From NCBI GenBank assembly GCA_048013815.1, contig CM106586.1:9238001-9302000 (forward strand): 64,000 nt of DNA. Reading direction: 5' to 3'. The stretch is from Setoptus koraiensis (lineage: Eukaryota; Arthropoda). The first letter of the stretch is position 1. Each line of letters begins with the position of its first letter. Below the pieces are notes generated by a model. That model was not told the origin of the DNA. It was given only the letters and a program-made list of their open reading frames with translations, and ran no database searches. Positions 46,872-58,800 of this stretch are shown here, one piece after another. The position numbers were made by a program, and so were the translations under genes.

Positions 46872-49800
46872 CCTCTCCACCTACTCACCTATCTATTGCG
46901 ATACCTTTGGTATCACGCTATATTTAACTTACTCACCGCTCACTTGTTCACTGCGCATCTTGGCGACATTGTGCCACCGAAACTCATTCACTCAAAATAA
47001 TACACACCATCATCGCCGCCTACAACGTCGTCTACGTTATTATTATTCGTTGTCGACAACGACGACAACAACAACAACTCCGTTGACACTTGATTGTGTT
47101 GGCCGCGCCACAATGACGTTCGCATCAATGACGAATGTTTCTACGCATCGTCATTGTCACATCGTGTTGCCTGTCGTTTGTGCGTGTAGACGACATAACC
47201 GAACCGATATCACCTGCTCTAAGTGGCTTCCAAGATCCCGACGAAGAAGAGACCGATCCCAGTATAATGGGCATCATTCGTTTGGATAGGCCTCCGGTGA
47301 GCACCGGCAGAACAACTGGTTCCGTTGTTGATCCCCAGCAGCAACAACAACAACAACAACAGCAGCAGCAGTCTGAGGGTAACAGTGATACAACAATTGT
47401 GCAACAACAACAGGACAACACATCTGGCGATCAGACAGAGATATCCAGTGATCCTCTTAACGTTGGTGCCACTGGCAGTGATCCTTTTAGCGGCAATTCT
47501 GCCACACAGCAGCAAATATCTATTAACGGTGCCACTAGCAGTGCAAAGCAACAACGACACAACGAGCTAATTAATTCATCTAGTTCCAGTGACAACAACA
47601 ACAACATGATAGGAGTGATGGTGTCAGAAGAGGGAGCAGCAACTCAGAGCGTTGAGCAACAGCAGCAACACCATTCAACATCAGCCACCGCAACTCTCAT
47701 GATCAGCACCACATCATCACAACAACAAGAAACACCAAACAACAATGACGCAACCAACTCAGCCACAGACGCGGGCCCCAACAGCAACCAACAGCATCCG
47801 CCATTATCCAATCATGTGCTGGTTAATGGGCACTGGCTAGAGAGCAACGGTTCGCCCGCTGTCGGTTCTGACAAGCAAAATGGTGCGCATTATCTCTCTC
47901 ACTCTCTCTGTCTCTCTTTCTCACACACTAGCTTATATCTCTGACTAGATGTTTAATTGCCTAAAATGCTCTATGAGTTGCCTTGCTCCCGATTTTAGTT
48001 TACCTTCGTTTGTGTGTGCGTGTGTGTGCCATTAATTTAAAGACTCTGAGGCCCGACGATAACGGGCCTCTTTTGGTTTGTTTGTTTGAAGCACGGGAAG
48101 TCGCGCTTTCTAGAGGCGCTAATTAGTAATTAGAGTGGCTGGTAATAGCAATTTAATTTTCTTACACTTGCGCCGTTAGCGAGCACAAGGTAGCGAGCTC
48201 TTGTTTTCGGCCTCATGTCTAACGCCGACATTTATTTTGTCTAACGCCGTTTATTGTCATGTGTGTAGGTATTCTAGCGCCCGCTGCCCCCAGGAATGTC
48301 AGCGTGCTGAAGGTGGCCCAAGGTTGGGTTGTGAGCTGGCTTCCACCTCTGCATCATGGAACATCGTCAAAGCAGACAGGTGCCCAATCGGACAGCTCGG
48401 CTATGACGCAACAACAACAGCAGCAGCAGCAGTCAATTCAGAGGCAAGTCAATTCGTCATCAACGTCGCCTGCGTCCTCGTCACCGTTGAGCAGCACCGA
48501 CAGCCAGTTATTGCTGCAATCAATTATCAAGGCCGATGTTGACTTTTACGTTGTGGAACTCCGAGAGAAAGGTGGCGCCTGGCGTCAAATGGCCCCCGTG
48601 AAAGAGACCTCATATCTGGTGAAGAACCTGAAGCCTGGCACTGAATATTTCATTAGAGTGGTAGCATCGTCCATTCTGGGCTCCGGTCAACCAAGCGAAC
48701 CAATTGAATTTCAATTGCCCGACAATAGAAAGAAACCGGGCGGCGCCCAAGCGCTATCGGCGGGCATAATGGGCGGCGTATTGTTCTTCATAGCGGCCAT
48801 TGTGATAAGTGTTTGCACAGTGAAAATGTGCAACAACCGTCGGACAAAGCGAGGCAAAAAAGGTACTATGGCCGCCCCACTGTTTACTCGTCCTATTTCT
48901 ATTACTACTCTGCTTGCCAGCAGCAGCGTCAGCCCATGCGGCAATTGATTGCCGCGACTCTAGCCATAATTCACACATTAACCGCCAACACTTTGCTCCC
49001 CTTTTGTTCTCTGATCTCCCATATGCGTAACATATCCGCGCCACATCCGTACCACCATATCCGCACGACTACATCCGCCGCCGTCGCCGCCGCCACCGGG
49101 CTCATGCAGCCGCCTATGTAATGATGTCGTGTCCCGTGTTGGAGCACCACCATCAGGATCCCGTGTTCAATTCGAGCGCACTGCTGGCCACAAAGTGAGT
49201 ATGACCCATGTTGCCCCATGCGTTATTAGGGCCCCCAACACAATGACCACTCGCTGTTATGCAGTTGTTGTCAAACACCGAGAAAACAACAGTCGGTGGT
49301 GCTTTATCGCGCAACCACAATGACAAATAATGTCTAAATATAGACCACTGAAGACTGGACACACAAACCAGACATACACAAGAGTTATATTTAGACGCAC
49401 CAACACACAATATGCTCCACATTTAGGACTGGCGAGATATGGCCTCTTGTATGGCCTCATTTCTGGTCGGCCATCGGCTTGCCAGTGGCTGTAAAATCTG
49501 GCCCCAAGTCAGACGTTGCCATTTAATGTAGTGGGCACAGCTTAATGATTGTTTCGACTCTGGGCGCCGCAGTGACCAGTGTGGCCAAGACTAAACTCTC
49601 GTATTAGCCGGTGGCGGGCGCAAATGGAAGTGGACAGCCATACCAATACAGCAGCCAGGGCGGTTGCACGAATTTGAATATAATAATCGATGGAGGCGCC
49701 ACCACACTAGACAATAGAGAGCCGCCATTAATGATTGTGGCTGCAAGGGGGCGCAATTTTCAACCACTTGACCAACAGTGACCAGCCGACAGTTAGGAGG

Positions 49801-52800
49801 CCCCCCCCCCGTTTGGGTGCGCCACTTTTGGCCTGGCGACCGCCAACATTGTGTTGTTTAATTAATTAACGATCAATTCATGGCTCTCGTTATCGCCGTT
49901 GTCGGCGCTGTTGTTGCTGTTGTTGTTGTTGTTGCACAATCAATAATCAATCATTGATTGTTGATTGCGCGGCGGATGGGAGCATTTCATCTCTAATCAG
50001 TGTCTCCAAACGGCGAACGTGCACAAGAGATTGATTGCTTGTGATTGCGCCGCGAGCTGGCCCTTTGTGCCACTCGCAAGAATTGTCGCCTTCCCCCCCG
50101 GCCAGCCAGCCAGCCAGCCGCACAAAGAAGCAGTTTGCTGGCTGGCAAGCGCGCCCCATTGGGTCCCTATTGGGTCGCTATGCTCGCAATGCGTGTTTGC
50201 GTTTGCTTACCTAGCTTGTAGACAGCAGCGTTGTGTAGAAACACAAACAAGACAAGCGCAAAGTTGTCAGCGTGACAAGCTCGCGCGTCTTGGGCAAATA
50301 TCGACTGGGGATTTAACTGTGTGATGGGTTAGCCCAGTCGAGATTCGACCGGGCTCGTTTGTGTGCCTCCCAGGCAGCAGGGGAGAGAGCGAGATAATTT
50401 TTGTGCTCGTTGATCCCGTGGCGGGGAGCGCGTGGCCCGTGGCTCGTGTCACGCCAGACACTTGAGCTTGTTTTGTGTGTGTGTGTGTCGCACACTAACT
50501 GCTTGTGCGATTGGCCCCGCCGGCCCCAATTGGCACAAGCAGGCCCTTATGCATTGGCGAGCCCGCTTGCTTTGGGGCCCAACGGAGCGGCCATTGTGGG
50601 GCCAGAGGATGGCGCCAGCGCACACACACACACACTAACCGTTAGTGACTAACGTGACTCCGTGCGGCAATTATGATTGCCGCGCGCAACGTTACGTAAC
50701 AACAAGGCGCGCGTGGCAAGGAGTTAGCTGCCTCAAGTGACTTGAGTGCGAGATTTCGTCTGCCTATTGCTGGCTTGCCGGCTGGCTGACGCAGTGCTGG
50801 CTTGTTTAGAAGTTTCTATTATTCGGCCTGTGTGACACAACCGTTGTGACAACAACGCCGCGGCGCCCAGGCCAGCGACAACCGAATGACACTCATCTAT
50901 TATTGACAACATTAAAAGTCGGCTGGGCGCGTCGAGCCCCCCTCCCCGCTACAAGCTCGTCGCTGATATTTCTGGGGCGCCTTGGAAACATCTACATGCG
51001 ATGCGATGCGTGTTTGTGTGAATGTTTTAATGCATGTTTTTGCGCGTTTAACTTGTTCCAAACTTGTTATAGTTTGTAGGCGCCGCCATAAGGGGCGGAT
51101 GGGGCCGGGAGCGGCGCGCGGCCGAGGGCCACTTAGCTGTGCAACTTAGCTTAGCCAGTTAACTTGATTAGCACAGAAATTAATTTAGTGCGTGCCACTC
51201 ACCAGCGAGAGGCCCGGCCGGCCGGCCAGCCGGCCGTCTTGCCAGCCAGTCAGTCAGCCAGTCAGTCAGCCAACATGCGAGTCGGCCAGCCGGCGAGCCA
51301 GTCCGTGAGCCAGCCGGCGAGCCAGTCAGCGCGATACAGCCAATATAGGATATATCGGTGTGTGGCAAGCCAGCGCGGATAATAATGTATGTTTCTGTGC
51401 GCGCGTGTTTGGTTGCTGAATTTATTTCTGCGTGTCGCGCGCACACTGACTATCTCATTTGGGGGGATTGTTGTTGTTGCCATTGTTGGGCGCGCGTCGC
51501 CGTTGTCGTTGTTGTTGTCGTTGTTGTTGCTGCTGTTATGCGTCGATGTAGATGTCGACACGGCCATCGACGTGTACATTGAATGAGAATGAGCGTCTCG
51601 CCTTGTTTTCGCTTCTTATTTTGGGGCTCGCGCGGGGCGCCGCGCTGGCGAGCTGGCGAGCAAGTGTCGGCGTCGACGGGCGCATAACAAGTGCAGCGCG
51701 GATCATTGTTGGCTTCTGTGCTGCCTGTGCCGCTGCAACGCCAATTGGAGCTTTGCCTCTTCCGTTCCGGCAACGCGCTCGCCGGCCAAGCTGGCCGAGC
51801 TGGCCGAGCTGCCGGCCGACAGTGGCGGTCGCGAAAGCGTTGCGTTTGTGCAAGCCCAGCCAGCCTGGCTAGTTAAGCTGCTGCCGAGGGGTCAAGCAAA
51901 GCGAGCGATGCGCCGCAAGAGGATGCCTCGCCAGTGGAGAATAATAAGTTTTTGGCGCTAACGCGTGCAAACAGATACACACACACACACACACACACAA
52001 ACAACAACAACGCGTGCGGCACAGATATATATTGGCTTGCGGATAAGTATAGGCTCGGCCAGCGAGTTACCAGCGAGATAACTGATGATGATCAAGCGCA
52101 ACAACATCAACGCCAGCGCTACATCGCTGCCAGTGGCCGTTGCCGGGCCGGCCTGGCCGCCTGGCGCTGATGATGCGGCGCGACGCAGACAAGCAGGATG
52201 AGAGGGATTAATCAAATCACACACACACGCGCGCGCCCAGCCAGCCAATTGCCAAGACGCCTGGCCGGGCAGTGCGCTGGCCGGCAGCGCTTGGCCGCGT
52301 CTCGGGCCGCGGCTCGGGCACCGTCTCAAGCGGCGTCTTGGCTGCCGCAAATGGCCAGTCGCGGCTGCAACTCGACGGTGTGGCCTCGTTTTGAATAACC
52401 TAGTTTATTGGCGCCCCACCAGGGCCAAACAAACGCGCGGCCAATGTATGCGGCCAATGTATGTATATGGGCCTGTCGCGCGGGCCATTGCTCCTGGCGC
52501 TGGCGCGCAATATCCAGCGCCGGCGGACACTGGCCGGCAATGTTGTTTTACATCATTGCTATCTATTTATGGCCCGTGTGTGTGTGTGTGTGTTGTTATG
52601 TATGTATGACATGGGCGAGTGTCGAGGGTAAGAAACGGGCAAAAAAGCGGCGAGCCCAAAAACAAGATAACAATGGTAATAATAAACAACGAATGAAGTG
52701 AAGCGAAAATGGAACCAACTTGATATTTTTCATTAGCTAACTAGGCTGGTGCGGGGCCCGGCCGCCACGCAGCGCCACACAGGGCCATAGAGCGCCCCAT

Positions 52801-55800
52801 AGCAGCTCCGCATAGCCACCATACATATGTAGCAACATGCCAGAGTGCGCTGTGCAGCGGCATGCCGCTGTGCGTGAGTCGCGAAAGTCGCTATGTGTGC
52901 ATGAGTCGCGAAAGTCGCTATGTGACTGTGCGCTGTAGAGAGCAATGGGAGCCGCGTTATGCCACAGACGACTTTGCAGCAGACGAATGCGCACTAATGA
53001 TGACTATCAACACACACACACACACACACACAGCGGCAATTTGAGCTGGCCAGAGTTGAGTGGGTCAAGTCGGGATGATGGCACTAGCTTATCATCGTGC
53101 CGCTGTGTGTGACGTGCCAACAATTTTATACATGTTCGGGCCAAGTCGATTGGTGCGAGATACATCTTGTTGTTGCTGCCGTTGTTCTCCTCATTTGCTG
53201 GCCGGTGCTCATTTGGCCTGCCTTTCGTTTGCTAGCTCGGCGCCCAGCTAACAACCAGGATATTGTGGGGATATTGTGAGGATATTGTTGGGATATTGTG
53301 AGGATATTGTGGGGATATTGTGGGGATATTGTGAGGATATTGGCTAAGCTGATCTATGAGAAGAATATCTGACATGCTCGCAATCATATCATGGCGCCCC
53401 GCTCACATATATACAAATTGTGGGCTACTTACGACACGACACACAACAGCGCAACACAACGCAGCCAACACAAAGCTGGCTGCTACTGCTTGTTAGACAC
53501 TGCTGGCCAGACACTGCTGGTCGCCATAGTAATGGCCTGCGACATGGCAAACAGGGCCAATGTGTGCGCAAGTAATAATAATAAAACTTCTCAAATACAG
53601 AATAACACTGGCTATTCTTTTAATGACTTATAAGAGCTTCTTCTCTGTCAGTGAAACGCAACAGCAACAGCAACGCCAACAACGACAGCGCCGACCACAA
53701 CGACAGCGCGCGCACACACACACACAGTGGCTAGCTGCACGGACATTGGCAGCCGTGGAGCCGATCACATGTAACATCACACACGATTACGTAACATGTT
53801 ACTTGTTACATGATGTTACGTCATGTTAGCTGGTTGCTGTTATATCCATAGCTGCATACGACACACAGTGTGTTCAGTGTTCAGTGTTCAGCGTTCAGCG
53901 TTCAGTGTTTAGCGTTCAGTGTTCAGTGTTGAGTAACCAAGGTCGGCCCGGCCAACCAGCGACCGGGCATTAGGCAACAACGATCGTCCGTTTAACATTG
54001 CGTTGTTGCGTTGCGCCGTCTTTGGGCCAGCGCTAGCTGGCCCGAAGACGCTGGCAACTGGTAAGCCCGGCACGACTTAGATTAATGACTTTTGCCAAGA
54101 CACTTACACTGAATTATATTCAGATATAACTGCCCGATATATATATATAGCGCCATGTGATATGGGTGTGCTGTATGTCAGTTTGTGTGTGTTATGTTCC
54201 AATTGGATTCAATTCAATTCCGTGCCGCCGCCGCCGGTCGCCATGTTCGTTCGTCGTGAGCCGCTGGCCGTCGAGCCGTCGGGCCGTGGGGCCGCCGAGC
54301 AATCGGGCTCGCCGAGTCGGGCTCGCCGAGTCGGGCCCGCCGAGTCGGGCCAGCCATAACAGGGGCCAGCCATAACAGGGGCCAGCCACAACAGCGGCCA
54401 GCCATAACAGCGGCCAGCCATAACAGCGGCCTGCCATAACAGCAGCAACTCCAAATAAAATAAGCCATCTAACTGCAACGCGCGCGATAGCTTGGGGCGC
54501 TCAAATGCCCAGAAAAAACAAAAACAATATCCCCAATAAATGCATTGGTGGCGCGCACACTGCCGCCAGCCCATAATACTATATAAACACCCCAGATAAG
54601 CGCACACGCAAACAATCAAAACAATACAACCAGACTAATGCCATGCAGGCACATGTACACACTGTATGCCACTGTAAAGGGTGTTTCAATCAGAACCTGG
54701 ATCAATAAAACACACTGTGCTGCTCGCTAGCACATATTCTTTCCGAAGTGGTGATCAAATGAAATTCGGCACAACAAATCAGATAGACTGTGTTGAGGTC
54801 GAGAAAAGTCCCATTCGCTTGGCACAACTAATTATTTCGCGCTGCACATAGTCTCTTTCTGCACGCTGTAACTTCCAGAATGCATCGACAAATATCGAAA
54901 AATAAAGCACTGTGGAAGGCAGCGTAGCATAATCAGTTCAAATCCAGGTTCTGATTGAAACACCCTTTATGCATGTACCCATATTATGCATCATATCGCA
55001 ATATATTATGTAATATATAATATAATATTGCATAATACGCACCGGCTCCGCTAGTCTCGCATAGCGCCATGTCGCTATGCGCCATGCGATTTGAGATGTG
55101 CGATTTGAGATGTGAGACGTGGCGCGTTATTGACAGGCGATCTGTGCGCGATCACGAGTAGCGCCACCTGCCGCTCGCCACTCAAAGCTAATTTGACAAC
55201 TATGCTCCCCTCTCACCACTGCCGCTCTGACAAGCTCTCTCTCTATTAATAATCAATCTATTCCTCTCGTCTCTGTCCTATTACATCACTATATTACATC
55301 ACTATGCATTACATCACTATGCATTGCATCACTATGCATTGCATCACTATATGGCATTACATCTGTGTGTCCATGTGTCAACTATGTCTCTTTCTCTGGT
55401 CTATACATGAACTTACTTCTCTGTCATCTTCTGTCGCAACTGTCAAACCACTGGACAACAACACTACCAACAACAAATTACAACACCTACACTAAACAAT
55501 AATACACTAAATACTCACGCAATGTAGCAAGCGGCTCGAAATGAACTCTTATCCTCCCTTGCTCAATGGTAACTATCCTGCTCTCTCTCTCTCCCCTCTC
55601 TGGCTCTCTCTGTCTCCTTCTTCTTCTGTCCTCCAATTGGTCTGATCATGCTAGTTGGCGTCCACTGGTTGAGCGGGTCTGGTTCACTGACCGCCAGTCT
55701 TGCATACCAACCGGTGTTTGCGAATCCTTTGTAACCCTTGTCCGTCAACTGTAACTGCAACAATCACACTAACAATATAATATTTTTCTCTCAATTTTTT

Positions 55801-58800
55801 GCAAATCGACGACGCACGTTACATAACACGTGACACGTGACATCATAAACGGCATTCGCGCAGGCATTCGAAAGTCCGAGTACCGAGTGTGACGAGCACC
55901 CTTCATCACTCATCAGCAGAGAGTCCAAAAGCGGGCAGCCTTGGATCGCTTCCGGCCTTCGGCGACCGACAGCGATCGAGTGGTTCGTTGTTGGAGAGAT
56001 TCGTTGAGCGCTTGAATAAAATTCTACAAGTGTCGTCCGATTTCGCCCGATCATCATCGTCAACGGCGAGAGTGGCGCCAGTTCCAGCAGCCAGACAGCA
56101 GCACAACGATAATAATCTAGCCTGCAACATGTTCGATCACGTTGATCGTCCCAACAATGCAACTGACCATCATTTAGGCCAATCTATTTTGATTAATGGA
56201 CACTCGGGCAACACAGAAAGCCACTTGGCGGGCCCCGGCGAACACCAGCAGCACCAGCCCCAACGCCAACATCAGCGACCTGAGCCAGCGCCTAGAGCGT
56301 CCGTGAAAGCTGGCTGTGGCGGCGGCGTTGACAAGAGTAATTACGACAACAGCAACCGCCGAACGGTAGCCAGCAAAAACAATAACAACAACAACAACAG
56401 CAGCAACACTGGTGACTTTAGCGCCATTACGTCACAGTTGATTGCTGGACAGTGGCCAGTGGGGGTGGGTGCTACCAGACAGCGGTGCCACTCCAACAGC
56501 AGTCTAGACGACTATTGGGTGCGACAACCGTCGAGCAGAAAGTGGGGCACGCTCACTGTGGCCGGCGCAAAATTGGCCGAACGAAGGGCCGCTTTGGCGT
56601 CCGAGGAGGCGCGAAAAAACATACTGCTGGCGGGCACAGCCGACGAAATTGATGGCCACAATGGCGTTCATAATGATGATCTAGACAAACACCGTCAGCC
56701 ACAACAACAACGCGACCAATTTAGTTTCAATATGGTGGCTGGCTCGTCGGCGGCGCCGGCGCCGCCACACCAGCCACTGGCTGCAACAACGACACAAACT
56801 AACAATGACAACGGCACAATAGTTGACAATCATCGTTCCTCTATATCCTGTCCACAATCGCCACTTATTAGCCAATCTTACGCCTGTCGCCATTTCGATC
56901 AGCAACCGGCGCCCATATTCTTGTACAACAACAACCAACAACAACAATCAGACTGTTACATCCATCATTCGCAGCAGCCGCCGCCCCAGTCGCTCGATAA
57001 TGAGGCAACGACGCGCCACTCGCAAGCCGCCGGCCCCCCGTCGCATCACCAGCAACACGCTCGCCACCTACCCTACATCGATCTAACTAAACCGCAGCCA
57101 ACTCACGCCCACTACCCGATACCGTTGCCCGCGTTACCGAGACGCGCCACAATGTCAGGTGACCGGTCAACACATCGATTGGAGCAAGCGGCTTCAAAGT
57201 GTCAATCGTCGACGGGCCGAAACCGGGCGCCTATAGCGAGCTCGCTCACGCAACCCTGTCAAGCCAGCAGTGACCAACAAAACAGCGGTGACATGAACCT
57301 ATTGCAAATGAGCAACTTGGACCGTTTCCAATACTGGCTAGACACTCAGGCCAGCATTAGATCGGAGCCGCATGCCGGCGACGAGCCGCCACTTCCGGTG
57401 TGTCCGTTGTCTCATAGCGCTCGGCCAGCTCAGCAGCTTGGCAGCAGTTATAATGGGAGCGCGTCACTTCATCGAAACTATTCACTCAATCAGCACAACA
57501 ATTATTCCATTGATAACAACAATCATCATCCACATATAACGGGCTTTTATAGCAGTATGAGTGTGCCGCGAAACAATCATCACCAGTGTCACTATCTCGA
57601 CAGCAACAATCAAGCGGCCAATCGGCACTGGCAGCAGTCAGACTCGAAGTGTTTCAATTCTAATAACATGAACAGGCCTGTGCCACCCCCGCCACCGCCG
57701 CCGCCGCCGCCCCCTCCGCCCAAACTTCCGGCCCGATCTGGTGTTCTGGAGGCGCGCGAGCATTGCTTGCCTCGAGATTCAGCGTCCCGGTTTTCGTCGT
57801 CCGATGGGGTCGCGAGGCGGAGGCAGCGACCCGCGCCCATTGACATGAGCGGACTGTCGCTGCCGACCAATGTCACCGGCACCCACAATGGCGACCAGAA
57901 CGTTTGGATCAAGCAATCGAGTTTCAGCAACGAAGAGACCAGCCACAACGGGTACCGTTACATGGGATGCGCGGACGACGAAACGGACGACGAGACGGCG
58001 CAAGCTCTGTACAATTTGCGCGCCATTCAATCCGAGATAGCCATTCATCGTTGCCAGCAACAACAACAACAACCCTGGCACGGGGGCCCAAATGCGGCTC
58101 ACCTGTCGCAGCAGCAACAGCATCACTCGGCGCCCGGGGGTCAGCATCAGGCGTTCAGTTTTGATGCGGCCGCGGCGCGACGAGTGCAGCACGTCAGCAG
58201 CAACAGTATGGCACCGTTGCACCAGCAGCAACAACTGCTGCACCGGCGCCACTTTGTTGGCTGCGACGCCTTCGACCAGCTGGCCAACCAGATGCAACAA
58301 CAACAACAGCAGCAGCAACAGCAGCAACATCAACGACGACAAGTGATAAACGACAACGGCGCCATGACGCGCATATCGTCGCATCATTTTGTGCCACCAG
58401 GTGAATCTTTCTATTTGCGCACGCCACCTAGCGATGAGGCCCCGGCCCAGATGAGTGGTGGCTGTCCAATGACGGCGTCCGGCCGGCATCAGCAGCAGCA
58501 ACATTGCAACGGTCTGCTGGTGCTCGATGTGGCCAGCCAAAGGCTGCTGTCGGACGGATGCAGCAGCACGGATCCGCACGGACAGCCGCCCGTTCCGCCG
58601 CATCGGTACCGTTCAGTTCAGGTGCAAACGTCACCGTTGGGCTCTAACGACGAACTGTTTTCATTGAACAACAACGACACTGCAACCGAACCAGCCGACG
58701 ACAGCGAATACAATCACTGTTACGATGGCGTTTGTGATGACGTAATTGACGCTGACCAGCAACAGCAACAGCATGGGTTGCACAATATGCACAATATGCA

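Larger units (their letters stand above)
49195..55863 (+). other. 6.7 kb repeat-rich intron of the Turtle gene
   Basis: A GC-rich intron with many GCCAGCC and CAGTCAGC runs (50.1 and 51.2 kb), several minisatellites (listed separately), a MITE and palindromes. No second gene is supported. An unrecognised small cytoplasmic exon could be hidden here. Confidence 0.55.

Noticed and set aside
50100-51330. GCCAGCC and CAGTCAGC clusters checked as a possible CRISPR-like or regulatory array
   Set aside because: Units are irregular with no unique spacers of constant length; simple GC-rich repeat expansion explains them.
57779-58603. 274-codon antisense frame under the Turtle tail exon
   Set aside because: Leu/Val-rich mirror of Gln/His coding repeats; no family match.
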